64,000 nucleotides of DNA from Pedobacter glucosidilyticus DSM 23534 (GTDB lineage: Bacteria; Bacteroidota; Bacteroidia; Sphingobacteriales; Sphingobacteriaceae): contig NZ_AULF01000017.1 of NCBI RefSeq assembly GCF_000425145.1, forward strand, positions 40,072 to 104,071, in the 5' to 3' direction. The notes under the pieces were generated by a model that had not been told where the DNA came from, searched no databases, and saw only the letters and a list, made by a program, of their open reading frames with translations. This document shows positions 17,963 through 28,277 of the stretch, piece by piece. The translations under genes and the position numbers were made by a program. Every line of letters starts with the position of its first letter. Position 1 is the stretch's first letter.

Positions 17963-18626
17963 AGGGTTTTAATAATTAAAGTCCAAAGCAAGGGATTTTA
18001 ATTTCAATAATCAATATATGATTTAGATTTTGCTCATTATTTACACGAATGCAACAGCTATAACCTGTGTGGTGAGATAGCTTCGCTGTGTTTGCTATGA
18101 ACAAAGCAATCGGGGATAGCTTCGCTTTGCTCGCTATGTTTTAACCACTGAGGGCACTGAGAGCACTGAGCTGGGTGGTTACTTATAAGTTGTAGACTTT
18201 TTTTTTAACGCTCTAGTTTGTCAAGCGAGGTACGTGGCTTCTCTTTATAATCTGTATGAAGGGAATAGCATTGCATGGAGAGATAGCTTTGCTTGCCCAG
18301 TTTGTCAAGCGAGGTACGTGGCAGTCTCTGTTATAACATGCATGAAGGGATAGCTTCACTGTGTTCGCTAGGACAAAGCAATCGGGATAGCTTCGCTTTG
18401 CTCGCTATGTTTTAACCACTGAGGGCACTGAGAGCACTGAGCTGGGTGGTTACTTATAAGTTGTAGAGTTTTTTTAACGCTCTAGTTTGTCAAGCGAGGT
18501 ATGTGGCTTCTCTTATAATACTTATAGGATAGCCTGTATGAAGGGATAGCTTCTTCGTTCCTCATCGCTATGACAAAATATGGTGTTCGTTGTGACAAAA
18601 CACGGTGTTTGCTATGACAACTCATC
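17963..18626. repeat. Dense composite-repeat block
   Basis: Two further composite copies (about 18136-18300 and 18408-18590) each with TTTTAACCACTGAGGGCAC, CTGGGTGGTTACTTATAAG, GCTCTAGTTTGTCAAGCGAG and ACGTGGCTTCTC-type words, plus GACAAAGCAATCGGGATAGC units. It mirrors the block on the other side of the glycosyltransferase gene, so that gene is bracketed by direct repeats of several hundred bases. No gene. Confidence 0.85.
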
Positions 18627-18872
18627 TTAAATGGGTGAGGATTCTTCTTCTTTGGTTTTTCTGTTGCGATATGCTCTTGCTCCTAAAAGAATACCTCCAA
18701 CAAGTAAGGCTGACACGCCGCCGTCTATAGGGACATAAATATCAGGGTCACATGCCGGATCATCCGGATTGGGGTTGAAGGGGTCGTTACAGGGATCTTC
18801 CTGTGCCAAAGACCATAAAGGCAAAGCAGATAAAGATATCCATAAAACAATTTGAAAAGCCTTTTTGATCAT
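18627..18872 (-). CDS. PID-CTERM exosortase-sorted small protein
   Basis: 81 residues: an N-terminal signal peptide (about 1-23, ending SLAQ), a short Asp/Pro/Cys-rich mature part (EDPCNDPFNPNPDDPACDPD), then a tripartite sorting tail. The tail has the motif V-P-I-D-G-G (47-52), a hydrophobic helix (about 53-66) and a basic stop (RNRKTK). This is the PID-CTERM signal of the Bacteroidota, recognised by an exosortase; a matching exosortase is encoded at 62166-62735. After processing only about 25 residues would remain. It starts five bases after the stop of the T9SS protein gene and is probably co-transcribed with it. Confidence 0.85.
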   Translation of the reverse strand: MIKKAFQIVLWISLSALPLWSLAQEDPCNDPFNPNPDDPACDPDIYVPIDGGVSALLVGGILLGARAYRNRKTKEEESSPI

Positions 18873-18877
18873 AAGTA

Positions 18878-21800
18878 TTAGTTCTTTACAAACTTAGCAT
18901 GAGAAATAATTTCTTTTGTATCTCTGTTTCTGACTTGAAGCATATAAATAGCTTGATTTAAATCAGATACGTTAATTTTTATTTCCTGGTTTTCTGCAAA
19001 AGTATTCATTTTTAAGATTCTTCCACTCATATCTACTATAGAAATTTCTACAGCTGGATGTAAACCTAAGTCTATTGTTAATTCCTCTTTCACAGGATTA
19101 GGGAAAATTTTTAGGGATGCGTTAGTTGCAGGCGTAATTCCAATCTCTTTAAACAATACAGAAAATCGATCAGCACCATAACTTGCAGGGTTTGATTTGT
19201 CTATCGCAAAAGTATAAGCATCACCACTACTTACTTGAATTTTCTTATTTAAAAGTTTATCCCACAATAGTATTTGCTGTTTTGCAAAGGCATCCAGATT
19301 CCCGAATTTTAAAGTCATTTGACTATTTTCATCAGCATTTACCCATAGATTTACGGTATCGAGAGGAGCTGTGGAGTTGATGGCTAAAAGCTCTTGACGA
19401 GGAGAAATAGTAGCTAAATTAATATTGTATCCTTCTAAGTATTTGGAGTCGTAATCATCTACATACTTGGTAAAAGCATCATCAAAAACCAATAATGCTT
19501 CCTCAGAAAATTCTGAATTAAACAAACTCAATCTCAATTGTTTAGCAGGAGACTGCGCATTTCCGGAGGATTTAACTTTAGCAAAATCTGTGTAAATAAC
19601 ATCATCTGGCTTAGCCAGTAATCTGGCAGGTGCCTCTACGGTGTTCTTTTGATTTTCTCTAAACCTTAAGGTCCCCCCTCCACTTAATGCCTGTACATAA
19701 AAACCTTGACCTGGCTGTATGTATCTTGAACCTCCATTTACGGAAACATTACCTACCGCATTATAGGTAGCATTGGGTTTACCACCAGTAATGATGAGGA
19801 TTGTACTACTCAAATTTGAAGAAGCATTTCTTAGTTCATGCCAATCAATGGTTGCCGGGTATGGATTACCTGCTATATAATAACCATCTGTGCTATGTCC
19901 AAAATTGGTAAACCCAACGGGAACATCGATATTTCCTTTATTGACAGGACCGGTAAAGGTTAAAAGCACATCCTCTGCTGGTAGAAAAGGTGCATTTAGT
20001 TTACCCGGAGAAGTATACATATTGTTTCTATTACCTCTAAAGAAGGTTAAAAAGCCAGTACCCGGACTTAAAGCCGTAGCTAATGCTGGAACGGGGGTAA
20101 ATGCAGAAACTGTTGGTGCAGCAGGCTCATTATAAAAATTGAGGGTAACTGCATTTAAATCTCCTGTACCTCCTAAATCAAAACCATTGGCAGTATTACC
20201 CGGACCCGTTATAGGTATATAGTTTTTAAGTTGAGCGAAAGTTTTAGCTCCAGCAATAAGATTATCATTAATAGGAGAAGACATGGTTTTGGTTCCTCTT
20301 ATGCGCCCACTAGGAACGCCATATAAATAAACCTGAACATTTACATTACCTGTTACATCAGCACTTCCGCTTAATGCTACTAGATTTGCATTATTGGTTG
20401 CTGTAGCCAATAAAGTTAAATTACCATTGGCATTAAGCACAGCAGGAGAATTTACGGTTAAGGTATTGCTTACACTAGATGCACCTGAAACTGTTTTAGT
20501 TCCTCCGGTACTGGCGGTTAGGTTAAAGTAATTAAACTCAGGAATTAATTGAGCACCTGCTCCATTGAAAACAATCGTCGTATTATCTGTATTATAATTA
20601 GAAGTTATTCCTGGGGTAAAAACGCCGGCAATATTAAGAATAGAAGGTAAAATTCTAACTCCCCCGCTACTGTTCAAATTATTATAATTACCGCCAACTA
20701 TTGATTGACTATCGAGAGAATTATATTGAACTGTGCCACTCCAAGTTTTATTAGCGGATAAAGGTGTTGCACTAGTATTTTGGGTTAATAAAGTTCCGTT
20801 TCCTGTACTACCAAAAGTTCCGTTACTAATTAAAGGATTAGTACCCAAATCAAAAAAGCCTGTTTGTAAATTTAAAATATTTGTAACTGTTAAACTACCT
20901 GATCTAAGCTCTACACCAGCTGGGTTATTTATGGTTAAATTGTTAACAATACTAGGTAATCCTGTACCTGTCTGTTGTAAAACGTTTCCGTTGTAAACAT
21001 AATTAGTACCATCACTAAAGATCCTCACTCCACTATTCTGAATAGAGCCAATAGCTCCTGATGCTGCAAAACCTTGCGGATTTGAAGTTATAAGAGTTGA
21101 ACCACTTGCTGCAAAAAAGCTTCCACTATAAGTTGGCAATATATTATTAGAAAAATTTAATATTGCACCAGAGTTAACCTCAACTTCTATATTACCCTCT
21201 AATAATCCTCCTGAATTTTGATATAATTGTTCTCCAGGTCCTGTAAAAATTAATTTCCCTCTACCTCCACTCCCACTACCTTTACTAAGTACTCCACCTG
21301 TCATAATAAAATTACCGGATACATAAAGCTGACTTAACTTGACAACTTCATTAGTGGTCATTATGCTCATAATACCACCTGATTGTATGTAATTTTTTGT
21401 TCTAGTTATTACATTAGCACTACTTACAATCATTCTAAAAACACCTAATCCTGTACTTATTACAGAGAAATTATTTCTTACGTTAATTGAATGAGAAAGC
21501 GTGGGTGCTGAATTTATTTGTTGGTTCGGACAATTCCATGTAAAATCATAAAAATTATTATTAGAACCTGATAACAAAATATGAGAAGAATTAGTAGTAA
21601 AACCTATAATTTGACACTCCGAACCATTATTCCAAGTTGCAAATGGGATAGAACCTCCTATTGTGGTGTGCGTATGTTTGTAAACACCTCCACTATTAAA
21701 GACCAAACGACCGGTGGGAGAAATTGAACCAGAATTTTCAACTATACCAGAAACAGTGAAATCATTAGCTGCTGAACCATTAGCTATAATCACATTGGAA

Positions 21801-22096
21801 TTAACATTTAATTGCCCACCACTTAAAACAAATACATCATCTATTGTCAAATTGACATCAGTTGTAATTGTGTGGTTCTCTCTAATTGTGATTCCTCTTG
21901 AAGAAGAAGTTGGTATTAAATCTGCCGTTTGCCAAATTACATTATCAATTGAGCTTTCCCAACTATTTACATTATTCCATGAACCACTTTGTCTAGTTCT
22001 AAAAAAATCAGTATTTGAGGACGCAAAAATATAAGAACTTAACAATACGTTAAACAGTATTAAAACAAATGACTTTAGACATTTAAAGTTGCTCAT
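18878..22096 (-). CDS. Large T9SS type A sorted surface protein
   Basis: 1072 residues with a signal peptide (1-25). The N-terminal part (about 30-450) is rich in Asn/Ser/Gly with repeated strands such as GSWNNVNSWESS, GGQLNVNSNVIIANG and NNLTINNPAGVEL, suggesting a right-handed beta-helix or adhesin-like fold. A middle region (about 590-830) has RIRGTKTMSSPI and YYIAGNPYPATIDW. The last 75 residues, beginning LKIFPNPVKEELTIDL and ending AKFVKN, form a type A C-terminal domain for type IX secretion. It is likely exported and anchored to the cell surface. Placement beside the exopolysaccharide locus suggests a matrix or adhesion role, which is inference. Confidence 0.88.
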   Translation of the reverse strand: MSNFKCLKSFVLILFNVLLSSYIFASSNTDFFRTRQSGSWNNVNSWESSIDNVIWQTADLIPTSSSRGITIRENHTITTDVNLTIDDVFVLSGGQLNVNSNVIIANGSAANDFTVSGIVENSGSISPTGRLVFNSGGVYKHTHTTIGGSIPFATWNNGSECQIIGFTTNSSHILLSGSNNNFYDFTWNCPNQQINSAPTLSHSINVRNNFSVISTGLGVFRMIVSSANVITRTKNYIQSGGIMSIMTTNEVVKLSQLYVSGNFIMTGGVLSKGSGSGGRGKLIFTGPGEQLYQNSGGLLEGNIEVEVNSGAILNFSNNILPTYSGSFFAASGSTLITSNPQGFAASGAIGSIQNSGVRIFSDGTNYVYNGNVLQQTGTGLPSIVNNLTINNPAGVELRSGSLTVTNILNLQTGFFDLGTNPLISNGTFGSTGNGTLLTQNTSATPLSANKTWSGTVQYNSLDSQSIVGGNYNNLNSSGGVRILPSILNIAGVFTPGITSNYNTDNTTIVFNGAGAQLIPEFNYFNLTASTGGTKTVSGASSVSNTLTVNSPAVLNANGNLTLLATATNNANLVALSGSADVTGNVNVQVYLYGVPSGRIRGTKTMSSPINDNLIAGAKTFAQLKNYIPITGPGNTANGFDLGGTGDLNAVTLNFYNEPAAPTVSAFTPVPALATALSPGTGFLTFFRGNRNNMYTSPGKLNAPFLPAEDVLLTFTGPVNKGNIDVPVGFTNFGHSTDGYYIAGNPYPATIDWHELRNASSNLSSTILIITGGKPNATYNAVGNVSVNGGSRYIQPGQGFYVQALSGGGTLRFRENQKNTVEAPARLLAKPDDVIYTDFAKVKSSGNAQSPAKQLRLSLFNSEFSEEALLVFDDAFTKYVDDYDSKYLEGYNINLATISPRQELLAINSTAPLDTVNLWVNADENSQMTLKFGNLDAFAKQQILLWDKLLNKKIQVSSGDAYTFAIDKSNPASYGADRFSVLFKEIGITPATNASLKIFPNPVKEELTIDLGLHPAVEISIVDMSGRILKMNTFAENQEIKINVSDLNQAIYMLQVRNRDTKEIISHAKFVKN

Positions 22097-22146
22097 AATA
22101 ATCTCCTAATTATCAAGGAAGTTAGGGTAATATCGTATTATTAAAA

Positions 22147-22154
22147 CAAAACTA
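22147..22154 (-). promoter_or_regulatory. Candidate -7 box for the T9SS/PID-CTERM operon
   Basis: Read on the minus strand this is TAGTTTTG, matching TAnnTTTG, 51 bases before the start at 22096. The flanking 130 bases separate this operon from the divergent Wza-type gene, so both promoters must lie here. Confidence 0.45.
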
Positions 22155-22229
22155 ATCAAATTATAGTTCAAAACATACTTTTTAAAAACAAAAGTTTTTA
22201 CTACTATTGAAGATAAATTCAAAAAATGA

Positions 22230-23006
22230 ATGATTAATTTTAAATATAAATATTTTTACATTATTGTAATCTTTTTATTTTCTTCTTGTAGTTCAAACAA
22301 AAATATCTTGTTTAAACTCCCTCATAAAATAAATAATTTTAAAACACCAACTTTAGTACTAAATAAAGACTCAATTTCTGAGAAGGTATATTTAATCTCA
22401 CCTGGTGATAGATTAAACTTAAGAAATATTCAAAATGAGACAGCAGTACTAGGGTATTTAGAAAATCAAACAAGGACTACTGGACAAGATTTAGATTACA
22501 TAGTAGAATCTGACACCTGTGTTACGCTACCTTATTTAGGTAAGGTTTCTTTAGCAGGAATGAGTATAATAGAAACAGAAAAATACTTAAATAAAGAGTA
22601 TTCAAAGAAACTTTTAAAAGAGCCCCTTATAAAAGTTAATTTAACCAATTTAAAAGTTACTTTCCTTGGGGAATTTTCTAGACAAGGTAATATATCTCTT
22701 AACAATGAAAAGACACATCTTATAGAGGCAATAGGTGCTAATGGTGGTCTTAATCAAAGAGCTAATTCTAGAAAAATAAAAATTATAAGAGGTAATCTAT
22801 CTAATCCAACTGTGATTCTCATTAATTTAGAAGATATTAGAAGTTTATCTGATAATCATATGTATCTTCAAAATAACGATATTATATACGCTGAAAGCAG
22901 AAATGGTATTAGAGTAATTGATAATCTTACTTCTACTAGAACTTTAATAGGAATAGGAATGAGTTTGTTAAGTGCTTACATTATCGTAGACAGGCTAAAT
23001 AGGTAG
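22230..23006 (+). CDS. Polysaccharide export outer-membrane lipoprotein (Wza type)
   Basis: First gene of the exopolysaccharide locus, 258 residues. Signal peptide with lipobox FSSC (Cys20). The polysaccharide-export domain (about 50-140) begins YLISPGDRLNLRNI and contains VTLPYLGKVSLAGMSIIE. A SLBB-like domain follows (about 145-225: LGEFSRQGNISL, HLIEAIGANGGL). A C-terminal hydrophobic helix (LIGIGMSLLSAYIIVDRL) probably spans the outer membrane as in Wza. Such proteins form the export channel and contact the Wzc-type co-polymerase encoded one base downstream. The gene is more AT-rich than its flanks. Confidence 0.93.
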   Translation: MINFKYKYFYIIVIFLFSSCSSNKNILFKLPHKINNFKTPTLVLNKDSISEKVYLISPGDRLNLRNIQNETAVLGYLENQTRTTGQDLDYIVESDTCVTLPYLGKVSLAGMSIIETEKYLNKEYSKKLLKEPLIKVNLTNLKVTFLGEFSRQGNISLNNEKTHLIEAIGANGGLNQRANSRKIKIIRGNLSNPTVILINLEDIRSLSDNHMYLQNNDIIYAESRNGIRVIDNLTSTRTLIGIGMSLLSAYIIVDRLNR

Positions 23007-23007
23007 T

Positions 23008-25401
23008 ATGCAAAACAAAAAAAAAGATAGTATAAATCAAGAAATTGATTATAGAAAAATTTTCATTATCATAATCAGTCGATGGTATTGGATTTTATTT
23101 ACAATTGTAATTTCCTTGTTGTGTGCTTATATATATCTTTGGTATACACCTAAAACATATAGTACTTCTACCTTTCTTAAGTTTGAAGAAAAACAAGCCA
23201 ATTTAAGTAGCTCCGTAACCCTATCCTCATCAACTAGAAGTTTTACAAACAAAATACTTTCAGAAACTTGGACTTTGAAGAGCCATCGTACACTACAAAA
23301 AGCTGTAAATTATCTTGATTGGGAAGTGAGCTATTTTATAGATGGACGAATAAGGACTACTGATTTATACCCTCAAAAGCCTTTTTTAGTTTATGTCCTT
23401 AAAAAAGATAGTTCTAATTTTCATCAATCAGTTATCCGTCTTAATCCTAATCCTAAAGGCTTTTTAATAACTTATAAATATCAGGGAAGAGAAAAAGAAA
23501 TTCAAAAAAACTATAATGATATTATTCAGCTTCCAGGAATTAGCTTTTATATCAAAAAAAAATTGAACCTTGCTAGTGGCTCACAATACCTTTTTAAATT
23601 CAACCAGAAGAGCGATTTTTATGGTCGTATGGGAGCTGGCCTAAATATTGGTGAAGCTGCTAGATTCTCTTCCATAGCTGTCTTAAGTAAAAGTGATAGT
23701 AACCCCTATTTCGCAGCAGATGCTTTGAATGCCATCATTAAAGTGTATATAGAGAATGATTTGAATGATAAGACACAATCTGCTAAACAAATTATAGATT
23801 TTATCGATCAGCAATTGGCTAATCTCACTACAGCTGTAACCAATTCTGGAGAGCGCTTAAAAGAATTTAAACAAAGTAATAATTTTTTAGAATTAAGTGC
23901 AGAAGCCTCCCAAGTTTTGAGTGAGGTTACGCGTTTTGAAGCAGAAAATCGGGGTATTGAACTACAACTGTTACAGTTAAACCAGTTACAAAAGCAATTC
24001 CAAAGGAACAATCTGAACTTTAATCTGGACGGCTCTTTAGACCCTTTACTCAGCAATTTAATTGGGCAATGGAATAGCCTTATTCAGGAACGTATAGCCT
24101 TATCCAATACCTTCAAAAATAACGCAAAACCTATGGAGGAATTGGATGCCAAATTGAACATCTTACGTGAAGCTGCTGCTGATAATATACAGGCTACTAT
24201 CAATAGGATAAAGTTGACTAAAAAATTCAATCAGGATAAACTAAAAGAAGCTTACAATAGCTTACAAAACCTCCCTACGCAAGAACGCCAATTATTTGGC
24301 TTGCAACGTGATTATAACATCAATGAGAAGATTTTTAGTTATCTTTCTGAAAAGAAATTAGAGGCTCAAATTTCTAAGGCTTCTATCCTGCCTGATGCCA
24401 AGTCTATTGACCCTGCCCGACCTAATCTATACCCCATATCACCTGTGCCAACAGCGATATGGCGTTTCGCCTGGATTATAGGTATTGGTAGCGGTATTGG
24501 ATTGATTTTTTTAGCTCGCCTATTGAATCCTTATATTTATGATAAGGAAACCATCGAGAGCTTAACCACTACTCCTATCATTGGTTTGATTCGGAATTAT
24601 CCACAAAAATTGGATACGGATAGCAAGCAATTGCTCACCTTAGCTCAACCTAAATCGCTCTTTGCAGAGTCGGTGCGCTCTGTTAGAACCAACCTGAGCT
24701 TTGTAGCTGGTGATAAACAGTCGAAAGTGATATGTGTAACGTCTGAAGTGGCTGGTGAAGGTAAATCTTTTGTGAGCTTAAACCTAGCTAGTTCTTTAGC
24801 TTTGATAGATAAGAAAGTGATTTTTATTGCTGCTGATTTGAGGCGTTCTAAAATTCATAAAACTTTTGGATTGAAGCAACAAGCGGGTTTGAGTACTTAT
24901 TTGGCTAGTCAGCATGAGCTAAAAGATATTATTCATGCTAGCGGTCAGGAAAATCTGGATTTCATTATTGCTGGCCAGGTACCTCCAAATCCTGCAGAGC
25001 TGATGTATAGTCCTCGCTTAACTGAGCTCTTAACGCAATTGAAACAAGCGTATGATTATATCTTGTTTGATACGGCTCCTATTGGTTTGGTTTCGGATGC
25101 CCTACCCCTCATCCGGGTGAGTGATATTAATTTGTTTGTGATTAGAACTGGTAAATCTAAACCTTCTGCTGCTACTATTCCTAACCGTATCGCTACAGAA
25201 TATCAGTTGGATAATACTTTCATCATCTTAAACGATTACCGTACAGAAGCTTTATATTCTAATTATTATAGTACTAAGTATAGTGATAACTATTATGGTT
25301 ATTACTATAATGATGGCTCTTATGATGGCGCAGGCTATTATACGGATGATAGACCGCAGAAATGGTGGAAGAGGTGGAAAAATGAAAGGTGGAAAGGGTG
25401 A
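23008..25401 (+). CDS. Polysaccharide co-polymerase with tyrosine autokinase domain (Wzc type)
   Basis: 797 residues controlling polymer length and export. First membrane helix about 24-46, a periplasmic Wzz-like coiled-coil region to about 480, second helix about 483-505 (preceded by RPNLYPISPVP), then a cytoplasmic BY-kinase. Walker A is SEVAGEGKSFVSLNLA (about 575-592), Walker A' is FIAADLRRSKIH and Walker B is YDYILFDTAPIGL. The tail has 12 tyrosines in about 34 residues (YSNYYSTKYSDNYYGYYY). The last residues, KWWKRWKNERWKG, are encoded by GGTGGAA words that continue beyond the stop as repeat. The first 750 bases look more AT-rich than the rest, hinting at a mosaic gene. Confidence 0.94.
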   Translation: MQNKKKDSINQEIDYRKIFIIIISRWYWILFTIVISLLCAYIYLWYTPKTYSTSTFLKFEEKQANLSSSVTLSSSTRSFTNKILSETWTLKSHRTLQKAVNYLDWEVSYFIDGRIRTTDLYPQKPFLVYVLKKDSSNFHQSVIRLNPNPKGFLITYKYQGREKEIQKNYNDIIQLPGISFYIKKKLNLASGSQYLFKFNQKSDFYGRMGAGLNIGEAARFSSIAVLSKSDSNPYFAADALNAIIKVYIENDLNDKTQSAKQIIDFIDQQLANLTTAVTNSGERLKEFKQSNNFLELSAEASQVLSEVTRFEAENRGIELQLLQLNQLQKQFQRNNLNFNLDGSLDPLLSNLIGQWNSLIQERIALSNTFKNNAKPMEELDAKLNILREAAADNIQATINRIKLTKKFNQDKLKEAYNSLQNLPTQERQLFGLQRDYNINEKIFSYLSEKKLEAQISKASILPDAKSIDPARPNLYPISPVPTAIWRFAWIIGIGSGIGLIFLARLLNPYIYDKETIESLTTTPIIGLIRNYPQKLDTDSKQLLTLAQPKSLFAESVRSVRTNLSFVAGDKQSKVICVTSEVAGEGKSFVSLNLASSLALIDKKVIFIAADLRRSKIHKTFGLKQQAGLSTYLASQHELKDIIHASGQENLDFIIAGQVPPNPAELMYSPRLTELLTQLKQAYDYILFDTAPIGLVSDALPLIRVSDINLFVIRTGKSKPSAATIPNRIATEYQLDNTFIILNDYRTEALYSNYYSTKYSDNYYGYYYNDGSYDGAGYYTDDRPQKWWKRWKNERWKG

Positions 25402-26878
25402 GGTGGAAAAGTGGAAAGTTGACTTTACTCTTGAGCTCGTTTGCAACGAGGTCTTAACTTGGTGTGGCGATTACATCGCTTTTTTAACCTCTGAGATTTT
25501 AGGGTTTTAACCACAGGAGGACGCAAAAGTGTACTGAGCTGGGTGGTGAAATTGCCTCACTCCTTTCGATACGCTTGTCAAGCGAGGAACGTGGCTTCTC
25601 TTTTATAACTTGTATGAAGGGATAGCCTTGCGTGATGGGATAGCTTCGCTTTGCTCGCTATGTTTTAACCACTGAGGGCACAGAGAGCACTGAGCTGGGT
25701 GGTTACTTGCAAGCTGTAGACTTTTTTTTGTTTAAACGCTCTAGTTTGTCAAGCGAGGTATGTGGCTTCTCTGTTATGACTTGCATAGAGGGAGGATAGC
25801 CCTGCATGAAGAGATCGCTTCACTCGCCCAGTTTGTCACTGCGAGGAACGTGGCAGTCTCTTATAATACTTATAGGATAGCCTTGTATGAAGGGATAGCT
25901 TCATTGTCTTCGCCCAGTTTGTCACTGCGAGGTACGTGGCAGTCTCTTATAACTTGTATGAAGGGGATAGCCTTGTATAAAGAGATAGCTTCACTACGTT
26001 CGCTATGACAAAATAATGGTGATGGCTTCGCTGTGTTCGTTATGTTTTAACCTCTGAGGTTTCATGGTTTTAACCAAAGCGGAATTGTACTTTAGTTTAT
26101 AATATCTTAATAATAACAATTAACCGCCTCATGAGCCGGCGGGGCCCATTACTTTTGTGAGGGCAAAAGTAATCAAAACCCTTGATCAATCCCGCAGGAG
26201 CCTTTGCCGCACATCCCTTACCCACACTCAAAAACAGGGAGCGCTTATTTTTGCTAGGTATTGCATTATAATAGTTTCTGCAAACTCGGACGCAAAACCG
26301 CATGCGCTATAGGCTTGGTTGTGCTAACTTTTTTGTTGCTGCTCCTGTTTTTGATTTTTTTCCGGCTCTTGGGGATTGCTCATGTACTTCGGAATAGTCT
26401 ATTTTTTTATCAACGTTTGCTCCTTTCTGGGAGTAGAAAAGTACGGAGTAGAAAGTAGAAAGAATCTAAAAAGCGGACATTTAGGAAGTTTCCTCTTGAG
26501 CTCGTTTGCAACGAGGTCTTAACCTGGTGTGGCGATTGCATCGCTTTTTTAACTTCTGAGATTTTAGGGTTTTAACCACAAAACATAAAGTGCACTGAGT
26601 TGGGTGGTGAAATTAACTCACTCCGTTCGATACGCTTGTCATGCGAAGAACGAAGCATCTCTTTTATAACCTGTATGAAGAGATAGCTTCATTGTCTTCG
26701 CCCAGTTTGTCACTGCGAGGTACGTGGCAGTCTCTTATAACTTGTATGAAGGGATAGCCTTGTATAAAGAGATAGCTTCACTACGTTCGCTATGACAAAA
26801 AAATGGTGATGGCTTCGCTGTGTTCGTTATGTTTTGACGCAGAGGACACGGAGCTGGGTGGTGATGGTGGTTTTTTAG

Positions 26879-27013
26879 GATACAAATTATATTGCTATTT
26901 GGACCATTAGACAATCTGATAGTTTTTTCCCATTCTTTTTGTTTAGAGATTAATAGATCCCCTATTAATCCTGATAAACTAAATATGATGACGTTGTTTC
27001 TTGACTTTGCCAT
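26879..27013 (-). pseudogene. N-terminal fragment of a MAKSRNN-type hypothetical protein
   Basis: The minus strand from the ATG at 27013 reads MAKSRNNVIIFSLSGLIGDL, resembling the start of a Bacteroidota family I recall as beginning MAKS-x-NNV with a G-L-S-G-x-x-G-D-L motif. Homology seems lost after about 40 residues. The frame then runs into repeat DNA (CHSERSEAI is the translation of a common repeat). It is likely the remnant of a gene cut by repeats. The family identification rests on memory of the N-terminal pattern. Confidence 0.4.
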
Positions 27014-27460
27014 GTTGTTAAAATTTTAAGTGAAATAAGTAAACCTGTCTTTATGCTGCTACCGGTATAACGCTTTGGACATGACAAACCTAAAACGCTG
27101 ATTATTAATATCCTATAGCTGTCCTTTCAAAAGAACCAAATAGAACCTTATGCAACCTTTATAGAACATAATAGAACCTATCAGCTCCTGATACTGCTCC
27201 TGCTCTTGTTACTGAAATGGGGTGAAAATGGTGAAAAGTGTGGCTTTTGGTGTTTTCTCCCTTCGGAGCTCCTTCGGATTGATATGTGTGATCTATGTGT
27301 GATGTATGTGTTAGGGGGGTAGTTTGTTGGTTAGTTTGTTAGGTGGTTAGGTGGTTAGTCCCGAGCTATCGGGAGTTAGGTGGTTAGTTTGTTGGGTATT
27401 AACTTAACGGTTTGGTTTTAATGTTTTAACCGCTAAGGACGCAGAGGACACCGAGCTGGG

Positions 27461-28000
27461 TGGTTACTTGTAAACTATAGACTTTTTTAGTGAGTTGTTT
27501 CACTTTGTTTTATGATGCTCACCAACCAGTCATGCTGACGATAGGAAGCAACACACAAGAAAAGTGAGCCACTTGTAAGCTGTAGACTTTTATGGTGAGA
27601 TGTTTCACTTTGTTCAACAAGACGGAAGGGAAAAGTTGTATGATCCTCACCTACTAGTCATGCTGACGAGAGGAAGCAACCCAAAAGCAAGGTGAGCCAC
27701 TTGTAAGCTGTAGACTTTTATGGTGAGATGTTTCACTTTGTTCAACAAGACGGAAGGGAAAGGTTGCGTTACTCTCACCAACCAGTCATGCTGACGAGAG
27801 GAAGCAACACACAAGAAAGGTGAGCCACTTGCAAGCTGTAGACTTTTATCGTGAGATGTTTCACTTTGTTCAACAAGACGGAAGGGAAAAGTTGCATGAT
27901 CCTCACCTACTAGTCATGCTGACGATAGGAAGCAACACACAAGAAAGGTGAGCCACTTGTAAGCTGTAGACTTTTATCGTGAGATGTTTCACTTTGTTAC
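27461..28000. repeat. 128-bp tandem repeat array
   Basis: GTGAGCCACTTGTAAGCTGT recurs at 27564, 27692, 27820 and 27948, exactly 128 bases apart. Each unit holds GAGATGTTTCACTTTGTTC, AACAAGACGGAAGGGAAA and AGTCATGCTGACGA(G/T)AGGAAGC. A diverged copy precedes the array (27461-27563) and the last copy is partial, breaking off near 28000. Units differ at only a few places. No open frame runs through them. Confidence 0.9.
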
Positions 28001-28235
28001 CATTGACGCTATTTATAAATGTTTAAAAATCAGGCATTCACCTGCTGGCTTTCCGGCCTCTTGACCGGCCATGTCAAGGTACTTTTTCCCGCAAAAAGTA
28101 CCCAAAAACTCTCCGCTGCGCCGCTTGCTTCTAAAGGTTCTACTAAGGCTAATCCTGTAGAAGCCGCAACCGCCAAGGCGGAATTGGGCGTAAACGGTCG
28201 TTAATGCTTGGGCAGGACTATCGAACTACTTAAAC

Positions 28236-28277
28236 ACGTCATTTCATATTGATTTATATGAAATATATTAGACCTCA
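28236..28277. repeat. 42-bp palindromic repeat, copy 1
   Basis: A 42-base sequence identical to 63602-63643. It contains the palindrome TTTCATAT-TGATTT-ATATGAAA and ends ATTAGACCTCA. In both places it is followed closely by other repeat families. Confidence 0.85.

Noticed and set aside
25252..25510. Frames in other phases across the tyrosine-rich tail of the Wzc-like kinase
   Set aside because: TAT/TAC-rich codons give open frames in the other phases and strand; no independent support.
27461..28000. Possible CRISPR array because of regular repeats
   Set aside because: The period is 128 bases and the whole unit is conserved; there are no short repeats with unique spacers and no cas genes in the window.
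28019..28204. Open frame of 61 codons with AKSTQKLSAAPLASKGSTK
   Set aside because: It is the translation of an AAAGTA-hairpin repeat element also present near 4.6, 5.0 and 26.2 kb, with no start context or homology to a protein.
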